The notes beneath the pieces are model-generated. The model saw only the letters and a program-made list of their open reading frames with translations. It was not told the DNA's origin and ran no database searches. Positions 10,109 through 18,215 of a stretch of DNA of 18,982 bases are shown here, piece after piece. The DNA is from an uncultured Collinsella sp. GTDB taxonomy: Bacteria; Actinomycetota; Coriobacteriia; Coriobacteriales; Coriobacteriaceae. Both the position numbers and the translations under genes were made by a program. Each line of letters starts with the position of its first letter. The first letter of the stretch is position 1. The stretch spans positions 1 to 18,982 of the forward strand of contig URHQ01000040.1 in assembly GCA_900547655.1 (NCBI GenBank), read 5' to 3'.

Positions 10109-10133
10109 AGAGGGTCGCTTGCGGCCCTCTTTA
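10109..10133 (+). terminator. Intrinsic terminator after the amidohydrolase gene
   Basis: AGAGGGTCGC (10109-10118) pairs with GCGGCCCTCT (10121-10130), ten pairs including one G-U with a very tight loop, followed by TTATT. It is well placed to end the permease-amidohydrolase transcript. If the CATAAT box just upstream is a promoter, it would instead sit in the leader of the kinase gene. Confidence 0.7.
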
Positions 10134-10167
10134 TTGCTATGGGTGCGATAGATAAAAGGGGATGACG

Positions 10168-11553
10168 GTGGATTTAAACAGGCTGATTCTGGGCAAGAGT
10201 TACAACTCTACCAAGGTCTTTCGTACGGCCCAGCATGTGGTCCAGGCCATCCTACTCGGTGTTGTCGTTCCGGCGCTTATTCTGCTGCTTATCTGGGATT
10301 TAACCGATAATCCCAATCCCGTTCCGGGCGTTGTCGTTATTGCCGGCCTGGTCATGCTGTGCTTCTTTTTCTCGTATGTCTTTGTGGTCCCCGACGACCT
10401 CACATCGAGCGCAACCGACCGTACGCTCGCCATCGCATCAAAAATATTCGCCTACACGTCGCGCGGCCTTACGCCCGAAGCGGCCCTGGGTGCCTCTAAA
10501 ATCATCCTGTCCGAGACCATCGCCTCTGCCATCTGCTTTACCGATGGCAAACAGGTGTTGGCAAGCTGGGGCGAGGACTCGGCAAAGTGCCCGGCCGGCA
10601 CCCCGGTCGTGCTCAAGACTACGCTCAGTGTGATTGAGACGGGCGAGCAGAGCGTGTTTTCGCGTGACACCTCCAATGAGACGGGCGGCTATTTTCCTCG
10701 CCTGCGCGCCGGCATTGTCGCGCCGCTTACCGTGCGCGGGCATTGTGTGGGTACGCTCGAGCTGTACTATCCCCGCCTGAGCAGCATTGATATGCGCCAG
10801 ACGGCCCTTGCCTCGGGTTTTGCCGATCTCATTTCCACGCAGCTCGCCAGCTTTGAGCTCGAGCGCCAGGACGAGCTCACGGCCCGCGTTGAGCTTCGCG
10901 CCCTGCAGTCGCAGGTCGACCCGCATTTTCTATTCAATACCATTAGCACGATCGTGTCGCTCGTTCGAACCGAGCCCGACAAAGCGCGATCGCTGCTGAT
11001 CGACTTTTCCAACTACTATCGTCAGACGCTTTCTGATTCCGATACGCTCACCACGCTCGAGCACGAGGTGGAACAGGGCACTCGTTATATCAATCTTATG
11101 CAGGCCCGATATGGCGACGGCCGTCTGCGCGTTTCGGTCGACATCGACTTTGAGGTGCGCGACAGCCTGGTGCCGCCGTTTATCTTGCAGCCGCTGCTCG
11201 AAAACTGCATCAAGCATGCGCAGCGCGAGACCGAGCCGCTTTCTATTCGTGTTAGGGCTTTTGAGACCGATGACGGCCTGGAGATCATCGTCGAAGATGA
11301 CGGCATCGGTATGAGCGAAGAAGTCTGCGCGCATCTGTTTGAGCAGCATCGCCGAGAGGAGCCCGAGAGCATTACCGCCGACGGCTCCGTCAAGCGAGGT
11401 TGCGGTCTGGCGCTCTTCAACGTGCTTCAGCGCATCCATTTCTTTTACGGAGAAGATTCTGGCATGCGCGTGAAGTCTCAGGAGGGCGTGGGAACGCAGG
11501 TCATCGTTGAGTTGAACGGCGAGCCGCATGAGCCGGCGCCGCTAACGGTGTAG
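10168..11553 (+). CDS. LytS-type sensor histidine kinase, two-TM form (system 1)
   Basis: A membrane sensor kinase of 461 residues that phosphorylates the adjacent LytTR regulator. Two membrane helices (about 26-43 and 53-74) are joined by a short loop. A GAF-like domain of the LytS family follows (about 85-228; VGTLELYY and LASGFADLISTQLA are typical). Next is the phospho-acceptor region with H253 in QSQVDPHFLFNT, then the ATPase domain: N346 in LLENCIKHA, EDDGIGM (376-382) and the glycine-rich RGCGLALFN (410-418). Classical LytS has a multi-pass N-terminal sensor; here only two helices are present. I prefer the GTG at 10168, 6 nt after AAGGGG. The ATG at 10162 abuts that site and would add two residues. 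It is a clear paralogue of the kinase at 16077, and the regulator follows 36 bp later. Confidence 0.9.
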   Translation: MDLNRLILGKSYNSTKVFRTAQHVVQAILLGVVVPALILLLIWDLTDNPNPVPGVVVIAGLVMLCFFFSYVFVVPDDLTSSATDRTLAIASKIFAYTSRGLTPEAALGASKIILSETIASAICFTDGKQVLASWGEDSAKCPAGTPVVLKTTLSVIETGEQSVFSRDTSNETGGYFPRLRAGIVAPLTVRGHCVGTLELYYPRLSSIDMRQTALASGFADLISTQLASFELERQDELTARVELRALQSQVDPHFLFNTISTIVSLVRTEPDKARSLLIDFSNYYRQTLSDSDTLTTLEHEVEQGTRYINLMQARYGDGRLRVSVDIDFEVRDSLVPPFILQPLLENCIKHAQRETEPLSIRVRAFETDDGLEIIVEDDGIGMSEEVCAHLFEQHRREEPESITADGSVKRGCGLALFNVLQRIHFFYGEDSGMRVKSQEGVGTQVIVELNGEPHEPAPLTV

Positions 11554-11589
11554 CACGCGGTTGGATTGAGAGAAAGAGGGGAAACGCAT

Positions 11590-12324
11590 ATGTCCGAAGG
11601 CTGGAACATCTTGGTGGTTGATGACGAGCCTCCCATTAGGGCTGAGCTACGCTATCTGTTGGAAAAGGATACGCGTGTGGGACAGATTGCCGAGGCGGGC
11701 AATGTCACCGAAGCCGTGGAGTCGATTCTGTCGAACAAGCCCGACGTGCTGTTTTTAGACATTACCATGCCCGGTCGCTCGGGAATTGAGCTTGCCGAGA
11801 CGCTGCAGAACCTAAAGACGCCGCCAGTCGTGGTGTTTGTGACGGCATTTGCCGAGTATGCGGCTGATGCCTATAACCTCGATGCTGTCGATTACATCGT
11901 CAAACCGGTCGAGGATGCCCGCTTGTCAAAGGCACTCGACAAGATCGAGACCGCCCTGGGCGCTCGCCGTGTCGTCCATGCTCCGCGCCAGCCTTTGCGC
12001 CTGACGGTGGACCGCGGGGGCAAAAAGGTGTTCATTCCCGTGGCGGATGTCTGCTACTTTGAGGCGCGCGCCGATTTCTGCAACGCCGTCTGCGCCGAGG
12101 GAACATACCTGATCAATGAGTCGATTTCCTCGCTCGAGCGGCGCCTGGCCTCCGAGGGCTTTATCCGTGTCCACCGCAGTTATCTGGTCAATTTGGAAGA
12201 CGTGCATAATGTCGAGATCGGTTCCACGGGTCTTATGGAGCTCAGGCTCGATCGCGTAACCTCGACGGTGCCTGTGTCCCGTCGTCGCGCAGCCGAGGTC
12301 AAGGCGCACTTGGGGCTTGCGTAG
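11590..12324 (+). CDS. LytTR-family response regulator (system 1)
   Basis: A 244-residue DNA-binding response regulator, partner of the kinase just upstream. The receiver domain (about 5-122) has acidic D11/D12, phospho-acceptor D57 in VLFLDITMPG, T85 and K105 in IVKPVED. The C-terminal LytTR domain (about 138-242) has the characteristic RVHRSYLVN (193-201) and VPVSRRR (227-233). The start at ATG 11590 has GAGGGG 8 nt upstream; a TTG at 11566 in the same frame has no ribosome site. Target genes are unknown; nearby candidates are its own operon, the phospholipase-like gene and the MFS gene. Confidence 0.95.
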   Translation: MSEGWNILVVDDEPPIRAELRYLLEKDTRVGQIAEAGNVTEAVESILSNKPDVLFLDITMPGRSGIELAETLQNLKTPPVVVFVTAFAEYAADAYNLDAVDYIVKPVEDARLSKALDKIETALGARRVVHAPRQPLRLTVDRGGKKVFIPVADVCYFEARADFCNAVCAEGTYLINESISSLERRLASEGFIRVHRSYLVNLEDVHNVEIGSTGLMELRLDRVTSTVPVSRRRAAEVKAHLGLA

Positions 12325-12357
12325 GCAGTCTGCATATCATCGTTTACCGCCGCAGGT

Positions 12358-12384
12358 TTGGCATGACCGTGCGGTGGGCATAAT
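12358..12384 (+). promoter_or_regulatory. Putative promoter of the phospholipase C-like gene
   Basis: TTGGCA (12358-12363) and TGGGCATAAT, with -10 CATAAT at 12379-12384, are separated by a short 15-bp spacer. The -10 lies 32 bp before the start codon. The GGG directly before the -10 recurs at other putative promoters in this window. Confidence 0.4.
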
Positions 12385-12416
12385 GGGTGACATCGAATGA
12401 AATCGAAAGGATCATT

Positions 12417-13361
12417 ATGCCCGCGCTCATTACGCATCATCTGTTTGGCGAGGAAAGCATCGACCGTCTTCCGCAGGGCGTTATTACGTCCGACGAGGAG
12501 CGCATCGCCTTTATCCTGGGAAACCAAGGTCCCGACCCGTTTTTCTTCCACATGCTCACGCCGCGCGTTTCCGACTGCACGTCGCTTGCTCAGGTCATGC
12601 ACCGCTCGCGCATGTCGCGCCAGTTCTCGTGCCTGCGCGACGGCGTGTCGCACCTGCAGCCGCGCGACGCCAATCTGGGCCGCGCCTTTGCGCTGGGCCT
12701 GCTGTCTCACTATGTACTCGACCGCAATGCCCACCCCTTTGTCTACGAGCAGCAGTTTGGCATTGTAGATTCCGATCCCGAGCTCGAGGCTTCGGGCAGC
12801 CAGGTCCATGCGGTGCTCGAAAGTGACCTGGACGTGTTGATGCTGCAGCTCAAGCGCGACGGTGCCACGGTCGAGGATTATCCGCCGGCGGGCGAGATCG
12901 TCACCACCGACCGCATCAACCGTGTGGCCGGCGTGCTGATGAGCTACATCGCCGGGCGCGTGTACGGTATCGACATCCCGGCGGGGGAGTACGCCGGCGC
13001 CGTCTCGGACATGCAGATGCTCTATCGCATCATTGAGCCGGCCGGCTCGGTAAAGACGCGCGCGATTGCCCTGGTTGAGGGCTTGGTGCATGACTACTCG
13101 CTGCTCGACGGCCTTGCTCATCGCGTGACGACGGAGCTGCCCGAGCGCACCGGTAACCTGGGCCACCTGACATGGAAGAACCCCTTTACCGATGAGGTCT
13201 CGACCGAGAGCTTCCCCGAGGTCTTTGAGCGCGCGCTGACCGATTACGAGCTCACCGTCGCCCGCTTTATCGAGACCGGCGATATGGAAGCCGTGACCAA
13301 CCACGTCAATTACAGCGGTCGCGTGCTCGGCGCCGACGAGGAGTTCGACCGCGAGGAGTAG
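12417..13361 (+). CDS. Zinc-dependent phospholipase C-like protein
   Basis: A 314-residue protein related to the zinc-dependent phospholipase C / S1-P1 nuclease-like fold. The metal-ligand order of bacterial phospholipase C is recognisable: H7/H8 near the N-terminus, D40 in NQGPDPFFF, H98-x3-D102 in LLSHYVLDRNAH with H106 following, and H131-x3-E135 in HAVLE. No signal peptide or membrane segment is visible, so the protein appears cytoplasmic, unlike secreted toxins of the family. Substrate is unknown; phosphodiester, phospholipid or nucleotide hydrolysis are all possible. The ATG at 12417 has GAAAGGA 5 nt upstream; an in-frame GTG at 12387 overlaps the promoter region and is rejected. It is flanked by a regulator gene and a transporter gene in the same direction. 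Confidence 0.8.
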   Translation: MPALITHHLFGEESIDRLPQGVITSDEERIAFILGNQGPDPFFFHMLTPRVSDCTSLAQVMHRSRMSRQFSCLRDGVSHLQPRDANLGRAFALGLLSHYVLDRNAHPFVYEQQFGIVDSDPELEASGSQVHAVLESDLDVLMLQLKRDGATVEDYPPAGEIVTTDRINRVAGVLMSYIAGRVYGIDIPAGEYAGAVSDMQMLYRIIEPAGSVKTRAIALVEGLVHDYSLLDGLAHRVTTELPERTGNLGHLTWKNPFTDEVSTESFPEVFERALTDYELTVARFIETGDMEAVTNHVNYSGRVLGADEEFDREE

Positions 13362-13410
13362 GACCCGTGCGTGCCCCTTTGCCGAATCCTTACCAGCGCT
13401 TCTGTGCAAT

Positions 13411-13421
13411 TGGGGTACGAT
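13411..13421 (+). promoter_or_regulatory. Putative -10 element of the MFS gene
   Basis: TGGGGTACGAT contains TACGAT (13416-13421), 41 bp before the MFS start codon. No recognisable -35 lies 16-18 bp upstream, so it would depend on the G-rich extension or an activator. Confidence 0.4.
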
Positions 13422-13462
13422 GAACTAACTGCATATCGGGCGAATACGAAGGGGCCCTGTCC

Positions 13463-14722
13463 ATGAAATACACCAAGCTCGAGCGTAACTGGGTTATGTA
13501 CGATGTGGGCAATTCGGCTCTCGTGTTGCTCAATACCTCGGTGGTGCCCATCTACTTTAACGCCATCAATACCGGTGCTTCCTCGGCAGACCTGGTGGTC
13601 GCCTGGGGCAACGCTCAGACGATCGCCTCGCTGGTCATTGCCATGCTCATGCCCATTCTGGGCGCGCTTGCCGATTACGCCGGCAACAAGATTAAGTTCT
13701 TCTTGGGCTTCTTCCTCACGGGCCTGGTTCTTTGCCTGGCGCAGGCTATCCCAATGTCCGCCATGGCATTTTTGACCGTGTACGTGCTGTGCACCATCGG
13801 CCTTAACTCTTCTATGACGTTCTACGACGCCATGCTGCCTGACATTACCACCGACGAGCGCATGGACGCCGTGTCCAGCTCGGGCTATGCCTGGGGCTAC
13901 ATCGGTTCCACCGTGCCGTTCATCATCTGCCTGGCGCTCATCATGGGTGGTCCCGCTCTTGGCGTCCCCACCATGTTGGCAACGCGTCTGTCGTTTATCA
14001 TCACTGGTGCCTGGTGGCTCATCTTTACCCTGCCGCTCATTCGCACCTATAAGCAAAAGTACGGTCGCGAGCGCGGTCCCGAGGACACTATCGGCCACAT
14101 CGTGGGCGGTGTGTTTTCCGAGGTCGGACACACCATGCGTGAGATCGCCCACAACAAGACCGTGCTGGTCTACATGATCGCGTTCTTCTTCTATATCGAT
14201 GGCGTCCACACGGTCATTTCCATGGCTACCAGCTACGGCTCGGCTTTGGGCATCGACTCGACCCAGCTGGTGCTGGCGCTGCTCGTTACGCAGTTTGTGG
14301 CCTTTCCGTCTGCCATCATCTACGGCAAGCTCGCCGGACGCGTGGGCACGCTCAACATGATCCTGGTGGCCGTCGCCGCCTACATGGGCATTGTGCTGTT
14401 CGCCGCATTCTTCCTAAAGACCGCCTTTGAGTTCTGGGTGCTTGCCATTATGGTCGGTCTGTTCCAAGGCGGCGTGCAGGCGCTCAGCCGTAGCTACTTT
14501 GGCCGCATTATCCCTAAGGAAAAATCCAACGAGTACTACGGCTTCTTTGACATCTTTGGTCGTTATGCAAGCGTCATGGGCACCTTCCTAGTGTCGGTCG
14601 TCACCTCGCTGACCGGCAACCCGTCGCTAGGCGTCCTTTCCATTGGCGTGCTGCTGGTCGTTGGCTTTGTGCTGCTGGTCCGCCTGTCTCGCATGACTCA
14701 GGCGGCAGAGCGGGCCGCATAG
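13463..14722 (+). CDS. MFS transporter, UMF1 / Atg22-like family
   Basis: A 419-residue integral membrane protein with about 11-12 hydrophobic helices. The N-terminal NWVMYDVGNSALVLL (9-23) is the hallmark of the UMF1 (Atg22-like) branch of the major facilitator superfamily. GALADYAGNKIKFF (about 67-80) matches the loop between helices 2 and 3. A basic cytoplasmic stretch (YKQKYGRERGPED, near 195-205) divides the two halves. The helix 10-11 region contains GGVQALSRSYFGRIIP, also conserved. Relatives have been linked to efflux of amino acids or other small solutes, but substrates of bacterial members are mostly unknown. The start at 13463 is supported by GAAGGGG 8 nt upstream. A glycosyltransferase gene follows after a terminator. 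Confidence 0.88.
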   Translation: MKYTKLERNWVMYDVGNSALVLLNTSVVPIYFNAINTGASSADLVVAWGNAQTIASLVIAMLMPILGALADYAGNKIKFFLGFFLTGLVLCLAQAIPMSAMAFLTVYVLCTIGLNSSMTFYDAMLPDITTDERMDAVSSSGYAWGYIGSTVPFIICLALIMGGPALGVPTMLATRLSFIITGAWWLIFTLPLIRTYKQKYGRERGPEDTIGHIVGGVFSEVGHTMREIAHNKTVLVYMIAFFFYIDGVHTVISMATSYGSALGIDSTQLVLALLVTQFVAFPSAIIYGKLAGRVGTLNMILVAVAAYMGIVLFAAFFLKTAFEFWVLAIMVGLFQGGVQALSRSYFGRIIPKEKSNEYYGFFDIFGRYASVMGTFLVSVVTSLTGNPSLGVLSIGVLLVVGFVLLVRLSRMTQAAERAA

Positions 14723-14809
14723 AAGCGAGCGGCTATTGTGCCTGTCCGCGGTACTCTTTTGGGGTTATCCGCAATAAACATTGCGACTTGCGAGCAATGA
14801 TTTGCCCAA

Positions 14810-14820
14810 GTGGGTATGAT
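14810..14820 (+). promoter_or_regulatory. Putative -10 element upstream of the glycosyltransferase
   Basis: GTGGGTATGAT contains TATGAT (14815-14820). TTGCGA (14788-14793) is a possible -35, but the 21-bp spacing is too long for standard sigma-70. If used, the leader would include the hairpin at 14837-14867. Confidence 0.4.
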
Positions 14821-14836
14821 GGAATCAGCTAGGTCG

Positions 14837-14872
14837 CGGGGCGTCGCCTGTGTTTGGCGGCGCCCCGTTTTT
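14837..14872 (+). terminator. Strong intrinsic terminator before the glycosyltransferase gene
   Basis: CGGGGCGTCGCC (14837-14848) pairs with GGCGGCGCCCCG (14856-14867), 12 pairs including one G-U with a 7-nt loop, followed directly by TTTTT. It lies 115 bp after the MFS stop and 21 bp before the glycosyltransferase start. It may simply end the MFS transcript. If the putative promoter at 14815 is real, it acts as a leader attenuator for the glycosyltransferase-kinase operon. Confidence 0.9.
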
Positions 14873-14892
14873 GTGTTGCAGGGAGGGAAGGC

Positions 14893-16080
14893 ATGAACGC
14901 CACGGTTGTGATTCCAACATATTGGGCAGACGACGAGGCCCATGCAAACGCTCCCGGCGTCTATGACCACTCGACGAAGCTCAACGCCACCAATCCCGAG
15001 CTCGACCGCTGCCTGGCCTCGCTCGAGCAGGTGCGCGACATTCCGAGGATTATCCTTTTGGTGGTCTGCCCCATCTCGTTCACGGCTGATGTGTCGAAGC
15101 GCGTCCACGAAATCGTCGACGCGCACCCTACGCTCAAGGTCACCGTGGTTACCAACACCCAGGCATCGCGTATCGCCGACCGTGTGGCGCAGATTGCTCC
15201 CAAGGGCTCGGGCGAGTGCGTGAGCCTGCGCGGATACGGCGCCATTCGCAATATGGGGCTTGCCTGCGCTGCGGTGCTCGGCCACGATGCCGTTGTCTTT
15301 TTGGATGACGACGAGACCGTTATCGATGCCGACTTTATGAAGCGCGCGACCTATGCACTGGGCCAGCAGACGCGTCAAGGCCTGCCGATTTTGGTTAAGA
15401 GCGGTTACTTTTACGATCGAGACGGATCGCCGTTGGCGCCCACAGACAAGGTGGGCATTTGCCATCGTTGGTGGACCAAACGCATCGAGTTTAATCGCTG
15501 GATGAAAAAGGCGCTCTCGGGCACCCGTATCTCGCGTTCAAACTACGTGTGCGGCGGCCTTGTGGCGCTTCATGCCCGCGCCTTTACCCGTGTGGCGTTT
15601 GACCCGTTTATCACCCGAGGCGAGGACCTAGATTACCTCTTTAACATGCGCATGTTTGGCTACGACGTGTGGTTTGACAACGAGTGGGTCGTTCGTCACC
15701 TGCCGCCCGAGTCCGAGAAACGCGCGCCGCGCTTTATGCAGGATGTGTACCGTTGGTACTACGAGCGTGCCAAGCTGACATTTGCCGCGCACCAGCAGGA
15801 GCTCGTTCCCGTCACGGCCGCGTCGCTCATGCCCTATCCGGGCCCGTGGATTTCGCGCGAGCTCGACGACCGCGTGCGCAAGACCGCCATGGTTCGCAGC
15901 ATGTTTACCCGCGAGCACGAGGGATACCTGTGCATTTGGCGTCACGGTATTGACGAAGCCAAGACCTACGCGCGCCAAAACGCCGCAAGCTACCTGCGTT
16001 TCCAGAGCTTCTGGCCCAAGATCATGGACGGACTCTGGCGCGACGCACAACTGACCAGCATCCTGGAGGGGACTGAATGA
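14893..16080 (+). CDS. Family 2 (GT-A fold) glycosyltransferase-like protein
   Basis: A 395-residue protein that probably transfers a sugar from a nucleotide-sugar donor. The N-terminus ATVVIPTYW (3-11) is the typical GT2 first strand. RGYGAIRNMGL (113-123) matches the segment preceding the metal site. VVFLDDDETVID (134-145) supplies the DxD-type metal and nucleotide-binding motif. RGEDLDYLFNMR (242-253) is the ED catalytic-base motif, followed by VRHLPP with H269. No membrane helices are evident, so it is cytoplasmic. The acceptor is unknown. GGGAGGGAAGG immediately upstream fixes the ATG at 14893; an in-frame upstream start at 14854 would lie in the terminator stem. The stop codon overlaps the kinase start as ATGA, implying translational coupling. 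Confidence 0.82.
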   Translation: MNATVVIPTYWADDEAHANAPGVYDHSTKLNATNPELDRCLASLEQVRDIPRIILLVVCPISFTADVSKRVHEIVDAHPTLKVTVVTNTQASRIADRVAQIAPKGSGECVSLRGYGAIRNMGLACAAVLGHDAVVFLDDDETVIDADFMKRATYALGQQTRQGLPILVKSGYFYDRDGSPLAPTDKVGICHRWWTKRIEFNRWMKKALSGTRISRSNYVCGGLVALHARAFTRVAFDPFITRGEDLDYLFNMRMFGYDVWFDNEWVVRHLPPESEKRAPRFMQDVYRWYYERAKLTFAAHQQELVPVTAASLMPYPGPWISRELDDRVRKTAMVRSMFTREHEGYLCIWRHGIDEAKTYARQNAASYLRFQSFWPKIMDGLWRDAQLTSILEGTE

Positions 16081-17420
16081 TCGACCGCCGCGCCCAGCGC
16101 GATAATTCAATATCAATCTTTCGCGTGATCGCCGTTGTCTGCGCCATTTGCATGCTGGTGTACTTTATTTTTGCCCTGGCGACTGGAATCGAGCCGATCG
16201 CGACCGTGGTCGCCTGCGCACTGCTGTGCATCTTTCTGTGCATTTTTATCTATTTGACGCTCAATCCCGATTCGGTGCGTTCGCAGTACACCGAAGAGAC
16301 GCTCTCGGTGGCCTCTGCCATGCTCGAGGACATCAAAGGCGGTCTGACGCAGGAGTCGGCGCGTCTGGTGTGCCAGCGCATTTTGCCCGAGACGCGTGCC
16401 ATGACGGTTGCCATCACCGACGAGGGCAACGTGCTGGCCTGCGCGGGCGAGTTTGAGGAAAAGCTGCTGCCCGATTCGCCCATCCACACACTTGCCACGC
16501 GCTACGTCATCGAGCACGGTATCGTCCAGTCGTTCAACCGTGTGGTGGACGTGGTGGGTTCGGATGGCTCGCACAACCATGTTCCTGCCGGTATCATCGC
16601 TCCTATCAAGGTGGGCGACCGCACCGTCGGCACGCTCAAGTTCTACTACAAGACCCCGCGTGCCGTCGACCGCACTCAGTACGCGCTTGCCTCGGGTTTT
16701 GCCGAGATCCTGTCCACGCAGCTCGCCATCCACGAGCTCGAGGTGCAAAAGGAGCTCACGGCCCGTGCCGAGGTGCGTGCCCTGCAGGCGCAGATCAACC
16801 CGCATTTTCTGTTCAACACGCTCAACACCATCGCGTCGTTTACGCGTACCGATCCGCTGCGCGCCCGCGAGCTGCTGCGCGAGTTCTCCTCGTTCTATCG
16901 CGCTACACTCGACAATTCGGGCTCGCTCATTCCCGTGTCGCGCGAGGTCGCGCAGACCAAGCGCTACCTGACGTTTGAGAAGGCGCGCTTTGGCGAGGAT
17001 CGCGTGCTGGCGACCTTCGACGTGTCCGAGGACATCGAGGACACGTTGGTGCCGGCATTTGTAATCCAGCCAATCGTCGAGAATGCCGTGCGCCATGGTA
17101 TGGGCGACGACGATGCACTGAGGATCGACGTGTCGGTCCACAGGGATGGCGAAGATGCGATTTTGATTGTGGTCGCCGATAACGGCGTAGGCATGGACGA
17201 AGGCACCGCTGCCAGACTGTTTGACGAACGCTCCGCCCGTCCCGACGCCAGCTCCCCGCAGGGCGGCGGCGCCGGTGTGGCCATGCACAATATTTCGGAG
17301 CGCATCCATCGCTTTTATGGACCGCACTCTTATACACGCGTCGAATCGGCCCCGGGCAAGGGTACTAAAGTGCTCCTGCATCTCGATTTGTCGGAGAGCA
17401 TCTTCGACATTCAAGAGTAG
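16077..17420 (+). CDS. LytS-type sensor histidine kinase, two-TM form (system 2)
   Basis: A 447-residue membrane sensor kinase, paralogous to the one at 10168. Two membrane helices (about 14-36 and 40-61) have almost no external loop. A GAF-like LytS domain follows (about 72-218; VGTLKFYY, LASGFAEILSTQLA). The phospho-acceptor H243 lies in QAQINPHFLFNTLNT, N336 in IVENAVRHG, then ADNGVGM (367-373) and the glycine-rich GGGAGVAMHN (396-405). The start ATG overlaps the glycosyltransferase stop (ATGA), with GGAGGGG (16065-16071) 5 nt upstream. The kinase is therefore made together with the glycosyltransferase. The paired regulator begins 72 bp after its stop. The signal is unknown; the membrane part is too small for the standard LytS sensor. 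Confidence 0.92.
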   Translation: MIDRRAQRDNSISIFRVIAVVCAICMLVYFIFALATGIEPIATVVACALLCIFLCIFIYLTLNPDSVRSQYTEETLSVASAMLEDIKGGLTQESARLVCQRILPETRAMTVAITDEGNVLACAGEFEEKLLPDSPIHTLATRYVIEHGIVQSFNRVVDVVGSDGSHNHVPAGIIAPIKVGDRTVGTLKFYYKTPRAVDRTQYALASGFAEILSTQLAIHELEVQKELTARAEVRALQAQINPHFLFNTLNTIASFTRTDPLRARELLREFSSFYRATLDNSGSLIPVSREVAQTKRYLTFEKARFGEDRVLATFDVSEDIEDTLVPAFVIQPIVENAVRHGMGDDDALRIDVSVHRDGEDAILIVVADNGVGMDEGTAARLFDERSARPDASSPQGGGAGVAMHNISERIHRFYGPHSYTRVESAPGKGTKVLLHLDLSESIFDIQE

Positions 17421-17492
17421 AATAATAGGTTACGGGTTTAACGCTAGTTGGCGGATGCCCGACGTAGTTAGTTGACGAAAGGTTTTATCCCT

Positions 17493-18209
17493 ATGCTGCG
17501 TGCGATGATTGTGGATGATGAGGCCCCGGCCCGTTCGGAACTTCGCTTCTTGCTCGAGCAGACGGGCAAGATCGGCACGATCACAGAAGCGTCGAGCGTT
17601 CGCTCCGCCATAGAGATGCTTATGGAGAGCCGCGTCGATGTTGTGTTCCTCGATATCTCGATGCCTGGCGCTTCGGGTCTGCAACTTGCCGAGGCACTGC
17701 ATAAGCTCAAGAATCCGCCGGCGATCGTGTTTGTGACCGCGTACAGCGATCATGCGGTCGAGGCGTTTGATGTGGATGCCGTCGACTATCTGATGAAGCC
17801 GGTCGAGGAGGCTCGCCTGGATCGAGCTATCGATAAGGTTATGCAACGCGCCAAGCCTGTCACGGACAGCAAGGTGACCATCGAGCGCATCCCGGTGGAA
17901 AAGGGCGGTCGCAAGGTCCTCATTCCCGTGGACGACATTCGCTTTATTATGGCCAAGGACGATTACTCCTGTATTTATACGGTCGATGACCGCTTTTTGT
18001 CCACGACCTCGCTGGCACAGTTCGAGGCCAAGCTCTGCGATTTTGGCTTTTTCCGCGTTCACCGCCGCTATATCGTTAACTTGGCGTGTGTCACCGACGT
18101 CGAGACGGTTCCCTCGGGCGCTATCCAGCTGGGTATTACGGGCGTCGACGAACGCGTACCGGTTTCGCGCCGTCGCGTCGTGCCGCTCAAAAAGGCCCTG
18201 AGCCTCTAG
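17493..18209 (+). CDS. LytTR-family response regulator (system 2)
   Basis: A 238-residue response regulator and likely partner of the preceding kinase. The receiver domain (about 2-118) has D8/D9, phospho-acceptor D54 in VVFLDISMPG, T82 and K102 in LMKPVEE. The LytTR DNA-binding domain (about 136-236) has FRVHRRYIVN (187-196) and RVPVSRRR (221-228). The same two motifs occur in the regulator at 11590, so the two may recognise related sites. The ATG at 17493 has GAAAGG (17477-17482) 10 nt upstream; a TTG at 17472 in frame overlaps that site and is unlikely. A terminator-like hairpin follows. Confidence 0.95.
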   Translation: MLRAMIVDDEAPARSELRFLLEQTGKIGTITEASSVRSAIEMLMESRVDVVFLDISMPGASGLQLAEALHKLKNPPAIVFVTAYSDHAVEAFDVDAVDYLMKPVEEARLDRAIDKVMQRAKPVTDSKVTIERIPVEKGGRKVLIPVDDIRFIMAKDDYSCIYTVDDRFLSTTSLAQFEAKLCDFGFFRVHRRYIVNLACVTDVETVPSGAIQLGITGVDERVPVSRRRVVPLKKALSL

Positions 18210-18215
18210 TACATT

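Noticed and set aside
12180..13409. 409-residue minus-strand open frame opposite the phospholipase-like gene
   Set aside because: The opposite frame has conserved metal ligands and a good ribosome site; this one has neither.
16113..17414. 433-residue minus-strand open frame opposite the second kinase
   Set aside because: H/N/D-boxes of the kinase are on the plus strand; the antisense frame has biased composition and no motif.
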